This document shows, piece after piece, positions 26,917 through 36,049 of a stretch of 64,000 bases of DNA (its first letter is position 1; each line of letters opens with the position of its first letter). The notes beneath the pieces were generated by a model. It did not search any database and had not been told where the DNA came from. It saw only the letters and a program-made list of their open reading frames with translations. The DNA is from Thalassospira sp. Lineage in GTDB: Bacteria; Pseudomonadota; Alphaproteobacteria; Rhodospirillales; Thalassospiraceae. The position numbers were made by a program, and so were the translations under genes. The stretch is taken from NCBI RefSeq assembly GCF_002709775.1, contig NZ_PAQR01000011.1, positions 101,306 to 165,305 of the forward strand, given 5' to 3'.

Positions 26917-29900
26917 TCAGGCGTCGCTCGGGTCGTTTGCGCCCTTGCGATTTTCCAGTTTGCGGTGGGTCAGGCGGGCCAGTTCGGCGTCAATCATCTC
27001 GATATCCAAGGGCTTGGTGCAGTAGGCATCAAAGCCGGTCTCCTGGAAGGTTTCGAGATTGTCGTTTGAGATATCGGCCGTCAGGGCGAGGACCGGAATG
27101 GTCGCCTTGACCGGATCTTCAAACATGCGAATGCGCCGTGTGGCTTCGATGCCATCGAGAACCGGCATATGCAGATCCATCAGAACCGCATCGAAATCGG
27201 TCGCGGCAAGGATATCAAGCGCGATCTGGCCGTCTGCGGCGGTGGTAATCGTGTGGCCCTGTTGTTCAAGCAGCTTCTGGGCAAGGATGCGGTTGATCTC
27301 GATATCCTCGACCAGAAGCAGGTTCCATGTGCCGGGTTCAAGCTGTTCGGCCTGATCGGGCTGGGTTTCCTGATCCTGGGCGTGAAGGGCCTGACCGTCA
27401 TGCTTGGCAACGGCTTCTGCGGTGCTGCGCGGCAGGGTCAGGTCGAACCAGAATGTACTGCCGCTGCCTTCCTGACTTTCGACCTTCACCATGCCGCCCA
27501 TTTCCTGAACCATGCGCTGACAGATCGTCAGACCAAGGCCGGTGCCGCCATAGCGGCGGGTCGTGGTGGTGTCGACCTGGGTAAAGGCATCAAAGATCGC
27601 ATCAAGCTTGTTGCGTGGAATGCCGATCCCTTCATCCCGGACAGAAATGCGGAAGGAGACCTTGTCTTCGTCAATCTGAAGCGGAAGCGCCGATACCTGT
27701 ACCTTGCCATATTTGGTGAACTTGATGGCGTTGGAAACAAGGTTGGTCAGGAGCTGTTTGAGGCGCACCGTATCGCCAATGACATGGCGCGGCAGCTCGG
27801 GATCAATATCAAGTTCCAGCGTATTTTCCTGCGCACGTGCGGGCACCAGCATCATCGACACCACCTCTTCACACAGGTGGTGCAGATCAAGCGGCGCTTC
27901 TTCAAGGACAAGCTTGCCCGCCTCGATCTTGGAAATATCAAGGATATCCCCAATCAATGATAGAACATGGCGCCCGGCCCCGCGAATGGTCGTGAGGTAA
28001 TTACGTAGTGTGTCGGTATTGCTGGTACCGTCCTTGTCCAGACTGTCCGATGCCAGCTGCGTATAGCCCAGAATGGATGTCATCGGCGACCGGAATTCGT
28101 GGCTCATATGGGCGATGAATTCCGATTTCGCACGGTCGGCCTGCTGGGCCTGGTTCATGGCGTTTTCGGCGGCCGCGCGTGCATCTTCAAGTTCGGCCGT
28201 TCGGGTCGTAACCAGATCGACAATGTGTTTTTCAGTGCGGTTAAGCGAACGCAAATAAATCAGAAGCAGGACACTGATCGTGCTGCCAAAGACAAAGATC
28301 GCCCAAGGCTGCCAATAGACCAGCGTGTTATAGTCCTCGTGCTGATGATGTAGAAGGATCGTCCAGTCACGATAGCCAAACGTGAAATTCGAAATATTCG
28401 GGTTGAACGGAATTGCAAGCTCCGCCTCGATCTCATCGAGTGCACCTTGGGAATCATTTGATGAATACAGCAACCCGGCTCGACCCGGCGTTCTCGCATC
28501 GGCAAGATGCAGGGCGTAATCAAGGGGAATGCGCGCCACCCGGGCCGCACGCGTGATCATGTCGGTGATGCGAAGCACCCCGACCGCAATACCCAGCGGC
28601 GGGCCATCCGGATCACGGCGATTTTCCACGGCCAGAAACGCGAGTGAGGCAACAAGCGATGCGTTTGACTGCACGGAATTAAGCGGCTGGGTCAGGGTTA
28701 CGTTATTGGTCTTAATCGCGGTTTCAAGCGCACGTTTGCGCGCCGGTTCGCTGGCAAGGTCAAAGCCGACGCGCTCTTCATTGCCCGAGCGCGGAAAGAC
28801 ATAAAAGACCGGGTAGTAACTATCGCGTTCCTCGGCCGGGCGGGTAACGCCATCAATCACTTCGCGGATGCCAAAGTTTCTGACCCCGCGCAGTTCGGCG
28901 GTTTCCTCAACCAGGATGCGGGCGCGCCGTTCGACATAGGGCGCCCATTCAAGGGCTGCAACACCCGGACGGCGGTTGATCCAGGGCGCGACCATCGCGT
29001 CATAGGTGGTGGCAGAAACACTGCCATGCACATCAAACAGTGTGCGGACTGCAATCAGGGCATCGGTGGCACGGCCAAGTTCTTCACGAAGCGACGCCTC
29101 AAACGCCAGCCGGTATTGTTCTGTGGTCAGACGATCAGCTTCTTCGAGCTGGTCATAGGTGTACCAGGCGGCAACGCCCGACACCCCGAAACCGATCACG
29201 CCGATCAGAACCGCCAGTGCCCGACGCAGACGGTGGACTTCGCCCGATAGCCTGCCATCGCGTGCACGCATGGTCACCGTCGTGATCCGCTCCAGACCAA
29301 CCGCAAGCAACAGCGCACCAATCGAACTGGCGATCAGATAGCCAAACAGGTTTTGAATGCCCGACTGCAACTCGATCCCCGCAAAAGTCGAGTTGCCAAG
29401 CGCTGCAAAGGCTATGACATCGCCGGCAATCAGGGCATTGGTAACAACCGCCCCCAACAAGCCATAGCGGATCGCGCCCCAGATCACGCAAGGCAGAGAA
29501 ACAAAGATAAACAGAAATTCCGGGCGGGCGGTCAGGGGCGTTGTTTGCACGGCAGATGCCAGAACGATGCAGGCAAGACCGATAAAGCCAAGCTCCCAGT
29601 AATGCATGATCGGGCGGGGCTTGATGCGCCAGTGGAGCAGGCGCAAGACCAGCGGGCCGACAACAAGGGCGCCAATCACATCGCCCTTGAACCAGCCCTG
29701 CCAAAGCAACTCGAACCGGCTAAAGTCGCCGATGTCAAAGATGCTGACATTCAATGCGCCAAAGCTTGCGGCAAGCGCCGGTCCGAGAACGCCACCCGCC
29801 AGAAGATAGATCGCGATATCACGCAAACGGGAAAAGGGATAAGGCCCGGCAAAACGCGAAATCAGAAGGGCCGGGATCACCGCGGCCAGTGTCGTGCCGA

Positions 29901-30147
29901 CGGCGACAAAGATCATCGCGCCAATTGTTTGGGCGATGACGACGTTTAACAGGAACGCCCCGATATAAACCGCCGGGAAATAGCGCCAACCCCAATATAC
30001 CAGTGCGGCAAGGATGATCCCCGCTGGCGGCCAGATCAGTGTGATGTTGGTGGCAAAAAACGGCAGATGGATACCGGCATAGCCCGTGACGAAATAGGCA
30101 ACGATAATTACCAGATAACGCACAATGTGATGGCGCTGCAGCGTCAA
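26917..30147 (-). CDS. MASE1-CHASE hybrid sensor histidine kinase with receiver domain
   Basis: A 1076-residue membrane sensor. Order: MASE1-type membrane region of about eight helices (about 10-290), a CHASE extracytoplasmic sensor (about 330-570; begins near EASLREELGRATDAL), a further helix near 620, HisKA with SHEFRSPM (H near 681), HATPase (NAIKF near 809, GTGLGLTIC near 867), and a C-terminal receiver with D near 991 in MDLHMPVLDG. No Hpt domain is present, so an external phosphotransfer protein is expected. It is monocistronic, so the partner regulator is not evident. The ligand is unknown; some CHASE domains bind cytokinin-like or peptide signals. Confidence 0.92.
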   Translation of the reverse strand: MTLQRHHIVRYLVIIVAYFVTGYAGIHLPFFATNITLIWPPAGIILAALVYWGWRYFPAVYIGAFLLNVVIAQTIGAMIFVAVGTTLAAVIPALLISRFAGPYPFSRLRDIAIYLLAGGVLGPALAASFGALNVSIFDIGDFSRFELLWQGWFKGDVIGALVVGPLVLRLLHWRIKPRPIMHYWELGFIGLACIVLASAVQTTPLTARPEFLFIFVSLPCVIWGAIRYGLLGAVVTNALIAGDVIAFAALGNSTFAGIELQSGIQNLFGYLIASSIGALLLAVGLERITTVTMRARDGRLSGEVHRLRRALAVLIGVIGFGVSGVAAWYTYDQLEEADRLTTEQYRLAFEASLREELGRATDALIAVRTLFDVHGSVSATTYDAMVAPWINRRPGVAALEWAPYVERRARILVEETAELRGVRNFGIREVIDGVTRPAEERDSYYPVFYVFPRSGNEERVGFDLASEPARKRALETAIKTNNVTLTQPLNSVQSNASLVASLAFLAVENRRDPDGPPLGIAVGVLRITDMITRAARVARIPLDYALHLADARTPGRAGLLYSSNDSQGALDEIEAELAIPFNPNISNFTFGYRDWTILLHHQHEDYNTLVYWQPWAIFVFGSTISVLLLIYLRSLNRTEKHIVDLVTTRTAELEDARAAAENAMNQAQQADRAKSEFIAHMSHEFRSPMTSILGYTQLASDSLDKDGTSNTDTLRNYLTTIRGAGRHVLSLIGDILDISKIEAGKLVLEEAPLDLHHLCEEVVSMMLVPARAQENTLELDIDPELPRHVIGDTVRLKQLLTNLVSNAIKFTKYGKVQVSALPLQIDEDKVSFRISVRDEGIGIPRNKLDAIFDAFTQVDTTTTRRYGGTGLGLTICQRMVQEMGGMVKVESQEGSGSTFWFDLTLPRSTAEAVAKHDGQALHAQDQETQPDQAEQLEPGTWNLLLVEDIEINRILAQKLLEQQGHTITTAADGQIALDILAATDFDAVLMDLHMPVLDGIEATRRIRMFEDPVKATIPVLALTADISNDNLETFQETGFDAYCTKPLDIEMIDAELARLTHRKLENRKGANDPSDA

Positions 30148-30282
30148 ACGAGTTTCCTTCTCCCACCGGGCTATCGCCGTTTTTGATCTGATTTAATGTA
30201 ATATGCCGGGAAACGGATTTGAATAGGCCAATGATCGAATATGTCTGCAAAGACAGTTACTAAGGACAAATTGGCGCAGAGG

Positions 30283-30903
30283 TTATTGGCTGCACCACAA
30301 AACGCGCGCCACCCAGTCAATCTGATCGGCTGGAACAAACCGGTCTTCGAAATCCGGATTAAAGGATTTCAGCTCCACGCCCAGCGCGCCGCGCCGGACA
30401 AGTTCCTTGGCCATGACTTCGCCGTCAACGGTTTTGACGACCACGCGGTCCTTGGGCCGGATGTTTGATGCCGGGCTGACAATGATCAGATCGCCATCAC
30501 GAAAAACCGGCGCCATGGATTCTCCTGAAATCCGCAATCCATAGGCGGTCGGGTCATGAAGCGCCGGGAACGTGATGTCTTCCCACGAACCGCCGACGGG
30601 ATATCCCGCATCATCAAAAAAGCCGCGATTGCCTGCCTGAGCAAAGCCGATGACGGGAATACGCCCGGCACCATTGCCATCGACCAGTTCGGAAAATTCG
30701 CGGAAGCTGACATCGGTGACGGAAAGCACCTTGGAAATGCTTTCGGTCGAGGGCCAGCGTGCCTTGCCCTGGGCGGTGGTGCGCTTGGACCGATTGAACG
30801 TGGTCGGGTCCAGTTGCGCCAGCCGCGCCAGTCCCGACGGTGTCAAACCGTGGTCCTCGGCAATCTGGTCAAGGGCGGCCCAAATTTGTTGATGTCGGAT
30901 CAT
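30283..30903 (-). CDS. S24-family (LexA/CI-like) transcriptional regulator
   Basis: A 206-residue repressor-like protein. The N-terminal third has a helix-turn-helix (LTPSGLARLAQLDPTTFNRSK). The C-terminal peptidase-like domain shows the catalytic dyad S129 (SGESM) and K166 (EVMAKEL), 37 residues apart as in LexA, and an A90-G91 pair in FAQAGN that could be the self-cleavage site. Such proteins are DNA-damage- or ligand-responsive. It is isolated between the hybrid kinase and the second acid-sugar cluster, so its targets are unknown; regulation of the distant phage-like block is one possibility. Confidence 0.86.
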   Translation of the reverse strand: MIRHQQIWAALDQIAEDHGLTPSGLARLAQLDPTTFNRSKRTTAQGKARWPSTESISKVLSVTDVSFREFSELVDGNGAGRIPVIGFAQAGNRGFFDDAGYPVGGSWEDITFPALHDPTAYGLRISGESMAPVFRDGDLIIVSPASNIRPKDRVVVKTVDGEVMAKELVRRGALGVELKSFNPDFEDRFVPADQIDWVARVLWCSQ

Positions 30904-30965
30904 GGCGCATCCTAGCAGGACGCAAGCGCCAAGCGAAAGGAATTAATTCCTGAAATGGCCCGGCT

Positions 30966-32279
30966 TCAAGCGCCTTTGACGGGCAGGGCTGCGATGTTGT
31001 CAAACAGGGTCGGTTTGCCCATCTGCCCGCCTTTGAGCAGCATCGGCATTCCATCAAGAATGGTACTGGTTGAATGGGCGCGAATGATCGGCGCACCGGC
31101 ATCGAAATCGGCCGCAAAAGACAGGCTTTCGATACCAAGTTTCTGAACCGCCAAGCTTGAGGTGTCCCCACCGGCAATCAGAAGGAACCCAAGGGCGATT
31201 TCGTTGCTGATGTGGCTGATGAAATCCGCACTGGCACGCGCCAGATCGTGGCTGGCAATATCGTGATCGCGATCATCAGAAAGTGCGACCAGCAAGTTTT
31301 TGTTTGATGCAAGGACAGATAAGCATTCATCACGCAGCTTTTCGGTGGCCGTCGGATCAAGCAGATCGGTCGGGCGCACACTGCGTTTTTCATAGGCCTT
31401 GGCGTGTGCCACCTGATCGGAGGTCAACGATGATCGGCTGCCGGCAAAGGCAAAGACCGGGCCGTCGCGACGGCTTGGTTTCGGCTTGGGATCATTGGCC
31501 GTCTCAAAGGACGGGAACATCGCCTGTGCGACACTGCTTGCGCCGACACATAGTACGGGCATGTCGGCCGTAATCTCGCCAAGGGCTTCGCCAATGGTCA
31601 GAAGGTCGGTTGCCTCTGTCACGTCAAACAGGGTTTCGGTTTCCCCGCTCGCGATGCGACGGCGGATTTCATTGACCAGGGTCGCGCGGCCCTTGCGGAT
31701 GATGGTGAAATCAATCAGGCCGACATTGCCCCAGCCCTGCTTGGCAAGATGGCGACACAGGTCTGCCTCGTCCATGGGCGTTACCGGGTGCATGGCCATG
31801 ACCGGATGGCGATCAATGCGATAAATCTTGCCATCACCGGCCCCGGCAAACAGGTTGCCCAGCAGGCAAACGCGTTTCAGTGACGGCTGCCCGCCAATGA
31901 TCGCTTTCCACGGCGCACCAACCGCCTTGGCATAGCGATCGGCAATGGTGGCGATATTGCCGGTGGTGGGTGAACTGTCAAAGGTCGAGCAGACCTTGAA
32001 ATGATACAGGTTGCAGGCGGGTGATTTGAGGTGTTCAGCCAGCGGAGAAATGGTTGCAACGCCGTCTTCGACCCCCAAAGCACGAAGTGACGTTGCAACC
32101 CCGAAGGCATCAAGGCTGCCAAGGTCGGGACCAAGCGACCCGTGACCGGTTTCATTTTCTGTTGCTTCGGATTGCGGGGCACTCAGATAAAGCCGTGCAG
32201 ACAGACCGGAACGGGCCACTGTTGCAAGGGTATCGGATGCCCCGGTGAAATCATCGGCACAGAAAATGAATTTGGTCAT
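30966..32279 (-). CDS. four-carbon acid-sugar kinase family (DUF1537), second copy
   Basis: A 437-residue kinase of the DUF1537 family, full length. Seen: CADDFTGASDTLATVARSG at the N terminus, VCSTFDSSPTTGNI near 95-108, GASSVAQAM near 245, and the C-terminal nucleotide-binding domain with LLIAGGDTSSLAV and DAGAPI. It is the last gene of a six-gene operon and starts 2 bases after the RuBisCO-like gene. In characterised apionate pathways (OiaK and relatives) a DUF1537 kinase makes the phosphorylated 3-oxo acid that a RuBisCO-like protein then cleaves. This pairing supports an analogous role; the substrate here is inferred. Confidence 0.87.
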   Translation of the reverse strand: MTKFIFCADDFTGASDTLATVARSGLSARLYLSAPQSEATENETGHGSLGPDLGSLDAFGVATSLRALGVEDGVATISPLAEHLKSPACNLYHFKVCSTFDSSPTTGNIATIADRYAKAVGAPWKAIIGGQPSLKRVCLLGNLFAGAGDGKIYRIDRHPVMAMHPVTPMDEADLCRHLAKQGWGNVGLIDFTIIRKGRATLVNEIRRRIASGETETLFDVTEATDLLTIGEALGEITADMPVLCVGASSVAQAMFPSFETANDPKPKPSRRDGPVFAFAGSRSSLTSDQVAHAKAYEKRSVRPTDLLDPTATEKLRDECLSVLASNKNLLVALSDDRDHDIASHDLARASADFISHISNEIALGFLLIAGGDTSSLAVQKLGIESLSFAADFDAGAPIIRAHSTSTILDGMPMLLKGGQMGKPTLFDNIAALPVKGA

Positions 32280-32281
32280 CG

Positions 32282-33553
32282 TCAGCCTCGCGCCCCGTAA
32301 AATGATAGCGCCTCGGCCAGGGCAGTATTGTCCTTGGCATGTTTTTCAAGGCTGATACCGGCTTCGCAGGCTTCCCATGCCTGACGCAGGCTGGTGATAC
32401 CGGCCGCAGGTCCGGACGGATGGGCAAGGATGCCGCCGCCGGCAAGGAACATGAAATCAGCCGATCCGACGGCCTCATACGTGGCCGGAACCGTGCCCGC
32501 CCACTGGCCCGATGAGAAGACCGGCAGAACGCGGTCCTCGTCGCCATTGCCTTCGGCAAGCGGTTTGGCGCAAAGCTCGGCCGATGCGGCGACTTCGCTG
32601 TCATCGTCACAGAATTTGCCGCCCATGCCATGCACATGCATATGGTCCATGCCGGTCAGACGATAGAGCGTCTGATAGGCCGGGAAACTCATCCCGATCA
32701 GCGGGTGACGCGACAGTGCACCAAAACCGTTGCGATGCCCATGCAGGACAAGGTTGGTGGATTTACGCAAGCTCTGAAGGGCGGAAAGACCGGCCCAGTT
32801 CATGCTGACCATGGCGCACGACCCGCCTTCCTTTTCGATCAGATCGGCATGGCGGCGCATGGCATCGGTTTCATCGGTGATGTTAAAGGCAATCATCACA
32901 TCACGACCGGTTTTGTCGCGATAACGCCGCACCCGATCCATCACGGCCGGAATGCGTTCTGCGAGCGGTGCGCTTTCCGGATTGGCGCAGATTTCGTCAT
33001 CCTTGATGAAATCAACACCGGCTTCGCACAACTGATCGACAAGATCGGCGATCTCGTGGCTGCGTAAGCCCACATTCGGCTTGATGATGGTGCCAAAGAA
33101 CGGACGCCCATGGACATTCATGCGATCGCGGGTGCCCTTGATGCCAGCCACCGGATAATCATAAAGATCGCGATAGGCCTTTGGCACGGTGACATCAATC
33201 AGCTTAAGGCCGGTGATCTCGCCCAGATCATAAAGATTGCCCGAAACCGTGGAGGCCAGCGTGGCCAGATTGCGCCCGATATTGCCCGTCGGGAAGCCGA
33301 TGCGGATTTCCGCCCGGCGATAGGGGCCCTTGACCCCGCGCGCTTCGAGATAGGCACTCGTAAGGCTTGGCTGATTGACCGGGGTCAGTTCACGGATGCC
33401 CAGAATGCGGGCCGCACACCGTTCGCGCAGCTCGTCGGTTTCCCCGGCAACGCGCACAAAGGTGCCACTGCTTTGTTCGCCCGCCATGATACCGGCGATC
33501 TTTTCCGGGTCCATCGGGGTCTCGATAAGGTAACGGGATTCGATCAGGTCCAT
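32282..33553 (-). CDS. RuBisCO-like protein (form IV type), sugar-acid phosphate decarboxylase/transcarboxylase candidate
   Basis: A 423-residue homologue of the RuBisCO large subunit. The carbamylation triad is kept: K184, D186 and E187 in DFIKDDE (equivalent to K201, D203, E204). N106 in SGNLYD, K158 in KPNVG, H271/R274 in HGHRNG, H306/H308 and K313 in HVHGMGGKF, and S348 in SSGQ match other active-site positions. The second lysine of the KPK loop is N160, so true CO2 fixation is unlikely. Known relatives (OiaX, OiaT) act on 3-oxo-isoapionate 4-phosphate. It is followed after 2 bases by the DUF1537 kinase and preceded by a VOC gene and TRAP genes. Specificity must be tested. Confidence 0.88.
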   Translation of the reverse strand: MDLIESRYLIETPMDPEKIAGIMAGEQSSGTFVRVAGETDELRERCAARILGIRELTPVNQPSLTSAYLEARGVKGPYRRAEIRIGFPTGNIGRNLATLASTVSGNLYDLGEITGLKLIDVTVPKAYRDLYDYPVAGIKGTRDRMNVHGRPFFGTIIKPNVGLRSHEIADLVDQLCEAGVDFIKDDEICANPESAPLAERIPAVMDRVRRYRDKTGRDVMIAFNITDETDAMRRHADLIEKEGGSCAMVSMNWAGLSALQSLRKSTNLVLHGHRNGFGALSRHPLIGMSFPAYQTLYRLTGMDHMHVHGMGGKFCDDDSEVAASAELCAKPLAEGNGDEDRVLPVFSSGQWAGTVPATYEAVGSADFMFLAGGGILAHPSGPAAGITSLRQAWEACEAGISLEKHAKDNTALAEALSFYGARG

Positions 33554-33556
33554 GGC

Positions 33557-34096
33557 TCAGATTTCCGAAAGCGACGGGAACGGACGGATCGGATCAGCAC
33601 CATCCCAGTCGATGGAGGCTTCATAGATGGATTTGAACAGGCGGCCTTTCGGACCGACAACTTCGGAAAGTTCGATCACGGTGCCCGGATGGTCTTCCTT
33701 GTCGAAATAGACAAAGCGCCCATTGTCACCGACCTTGCCGCTCATCTTGACCTTGAAGCCCTTGCTTTCCATCAGTGCCAGATCGTCATCGAACTTTTCG
33801 GTCCAATAGGCGACATGCTGCAGGCCCGTATTGCCAGCCTTAAGGAAGTCACGATACATCGACGGCGCATCGTTGCGGGTCTGGATCAGTTCGACCTGGA
33901 CATAGCCGGAATTGGCAAGGGCCACAGAGTTATGGACCTCATAGGACTGGCCGTCATAACGGTAATCCTCGATCGGAACTTTCGGGTTGTAGTACCAGGG
34001 GCCGACACCCATCGTTTCCGACCAATATTCCATGGCGGCTTCGATATCGGGCACGACGTAGCCCAGCTGGCGAATTTCACCAAGAAATCTGCTCAT
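33557..34096 (-). CDS. VOC/glyoxalase-superfamily metalloenzyme of the acid-sugar operon
   Basis: A 179-residue protein with paired beta-alpha-beta-beta-beta modules of the vicinal-oxygen-chelate fold. An N-terminal module begins RQLGYVVPDIEAAMEYW, and the second contains TGLQHVAYWTEKFDDD with a candidate metal His, followed by GTVIELSE with a candidate Glu ligand. VOC enzymes isomerise, epimerise or cleave metal-chelating hydroxy-keto substrates, which fits a 3-oxo acid-sugar intermediate. It sits 3 bases upstream of the RuBisCO-like gene and 10 bases downstream of dctM. Its exact step is unknown, and it is not among the catabolic apionate enzymes I recall. Confidence 0.8.
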   Translation of the reverse strand: MSRFLGEIRQLGYVVPDIEAAMEYWSETMGVGPWYYNPKVPIEDYRYDGQSYEVHNSVALANSGYVQVELIQTRNDAPSMYRDFLKAGNTGLQHVAYWTEKFDDDLALMESKGFKVKMSGKVGDNGRFVYFDKEDHPGTVIELSEVVGPKGRLFKSIYEASIDWDGADPIRPFPSLSEI

Positions 34097-34106
34097 AGTT
34101 CCTCAC

Positions 34107-35384
34107 TTAATCCAGAATGTTGGGCAACCAGACAGAGATTGCCGGTATGCAGGTCACTGCGAGCAGCGACAAAAACAGCGGTAACAGGAAGGGAAGGGCG
34201 CCGCGGATCACCCGGTGCAGCGGCATCTTGGCGATGATGCTGACCATATAAAGGCTCATGCCAACCGGCGGGGTCAGAAGACCGATCATCAGGTTAAGCA
34301 CAAAGACAATGCCAAGCTGCAGCGGATCAACACCGGCTGCTGTCATCGCAGGCGCAATGATCGGTGCGATGATCAGGATGGCCGCGATGGATTCAAGGAA
34401 CATCCCCACCACCAGCAACAGCACATTGACGATCAGAAGCAGCACCAGCGGATCACTTGAAAGCCCAAGCAGGAACTCACTTGCCGTGGCTGGCAGGCGA
34501 TCCATGGTCAGAACCCAGGCAAACAGGGCCGCGGTGGAGACGATAAACAGAACGCTCCCCGTTGCATCGACACTGTCGCGTGCTGCGGTCAGGACGCGTT
34601 TGAGATCAAGCTGGCGATAGATGAATTTGCCGATCAAAAGCGCATAGGCCACGGTGACGCCGGCCACTTCGGTCGGGCCGAAATAGCCCGATACCAGACC
34701 GCCAATCAGAATGACCGGGGCGGCAAGGGCCGGCAGGGAAATCACGAACTTGCGGGCGAAGGCAGCGATGTTGAATTTCACTTCATCGCGCGGCAGCTTG
34801 TAGATGCGCGCCATCACGCCGACCTGCAGCATCAAAAGGGCAGTGATCAGAACCGCCGGAACAATTCCGGCAATCAGAAGCTTCACCGCCGACACATTGG
34901 CGACAGAGGCAAAAATAATGATCGGAATGCTGGGCGGGAAGATCGGACCGATGGTGGCTGCTGCCATGGTGATGCCCGATGCAAACTCGGCCGAATAGCC
35001 CTGCTTGCGCATCATCTTGATCTGAACCGCACCAAGGGCACCAATATCAGCCAGGGCCGCCCCGGACACGCCCGAGAAAATCAGGCTGACCAGAACACTG
35101 ACCTGTGCCGTGCCGCCACGGATCCAGCCGACCATCATGCGGACAAGCTCGAACAAATGGTTGGTGACACCCGACAGGCTTAAAAGGTTGGCGGCAAAGA
35201 TAAACAGCGGGACGGCCAGAAGCGGTGTTGAGTCCAGTGCATTGACCGTGCGCTGGGCCAGAACCGTCATCGGCAGGTTAAACAGGATCATGACAACCGC
35301 AGATGACAGGCCAAGGCAGACCGCAATCGGCAGGCGGATGATCATCAATGCCAGAAACAGGATAAGGAGGGTTGCGCTCATCAT
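34107..35384 (-). CDS. dctM: TRAP transporter large permease (DctM)
   Basis: A 425-residue inner-membrane protein with about 12-13 hydrophobic segments, the transport channel of a tripartite ATP-independent periplasmic importer. Family landmarks: LPIAVCLGLSS near the N terminus, GVSGAALADIGALGAVQIKMM, ITMAAATIGPIFPPSIP in the middle, and GLLTPPVGMSLY near the C terminus. Its start overlaps the dctQ stop by 4 bases. With DctP and DctQ it should import the organic acid degraded by the downstream enzymes. Confidence 0.94.
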   Translation of the reverse strand: MMSATLLILFLALMIIRLPIAVCLGLSSAVVMILFNLPMTVLAQRTVNALDSTPLLAVPLFIFAANLLSLSGVTNHLFELVRMMVGWIRGGTAQVSVLVSLIFSGVSGAALADIGALGAVQIKMMRKQGYSAEFASGITMAAATIGPIFPPSIPIIIFASVANVSAVKLLIAGIVPAVLITALLMLQVGVMARIYKLPRDEVKFNIAAFARKFVISLPALAAPVILIGGLVSGYFGPTEVAGVTVAYALLIGKFIYRQLDLKRVLTAARDSVDATGSVLFIVSTAALFAWVLTMDRLPATASEFLLGLSSDPLVLLLIVNVLLLVVGMFLESIAAILIIAPIIAPAMTAAGVDPLQLGIVFVLNLMIGLLTPPVGMSLYMVSIIAKMPLHRVIRGALPFLLPLFLSLLAVTCIPAISVWLPNILD

Positions 35385-35959
35385 TTGCGGGAATCCTCCG
35401 GGCGTTGGCTTGCTGCCATTTCTTGTTCAATTGCGTCGGCAATCGCGTTGCCGCCGTCATCAGTGTCATATTCCGTGACCGGCTCGGTCCGCGAAATCAG
35501 GCGATACAGCGCAACGGCGAGTAACAGCACGATGGCGATGACGACAGGCGCGTAAACCGCGTAATTGGGCATGGAAAGCGAAGGCGTGGTGAACTTGCCC
35601 GCACGCATCAAAAATTTATAAAGACCAAACAGGAAGATCGCGGAAAAGGCGGTAATCAGCGCGTAATTGGCAAACCGCAGGGTCGCCTTGCCGCGTGCGC
35701 CAAGTGCACTGAACAGCAGATCAATCGCGATATGGCGGTTATGGAGCATGAGTGCCGGGACCGCGAAAAACACCAGGGCTATATTGGCAATGCGCGACAG
35801 CTCATCCGCCCAGGGCAGGCCAAGATCAAAGAAGTTGCGCAAGATGACCTGACCAACCACCAGGACTGACATCAAAGCCAGCATCACCATGGAAAAGGCG
35901 GTCAGAACCCGGCATATCCGGTCCAGCCCCTTATATATCGGGGAGTTCCTGTAAGGCAT
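35381..35959 (-). CDS. dctQ: TRAP transporter small permease (DctQ)
   Basis: A 192-residue membrane protein with four hydrophobic helices and the family pattern FFDLGLPWADELSRIANIALVF in part, followed by HIAIDLLF. The tail after the last helix is acidic. ATG 35959 is preferred to 36001 because it begins a canonical N terminus and lies clear of the intergenic hairpin. It couples DctP docking to the DctM channel. Confidence 0.9.
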   Translation of the reverse strand: MPYRNSPIYKGLDRICRVLTAFSMVMLALMSVLVVGQVILRNFFDLGLPWADELSRIANIALVFFAVPALMLHNRHIAIDLLFSALGARGKATLRFANYALITAFSAIFLFGLYKFLMRAGKFTTPSLSMPNYAVYAPVVIAIVLLLAVALYRLISRTEPVTEYDTDDGGNAIADAIEQEMAASQRPEDSRK

Positions 35960-35991
35960 CACGATACCTGAAAACAAAGGCTTGGAAAAAA

Positions 35992-36032
35992 CGGGCGGCA
36001 TCCCTGAACGTGTCGTTCCCTGATACCGCCCG
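35992..36032 (-). other. hairpin in the dctP-dctQ gap
   Basis: Arms CGGGCGG (35992-35998) and CCGCCCG (36026-36032) pair perfectly just after the dctP stop. No U tract follows, so partial termination or protection of the dctP mRNA from 3' decay is more likely than full termination. That would yield excess binding protein over permease. Confidence 0.5.
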
Positions 36033-36049
36033 AAGACGATCGATCCTGC

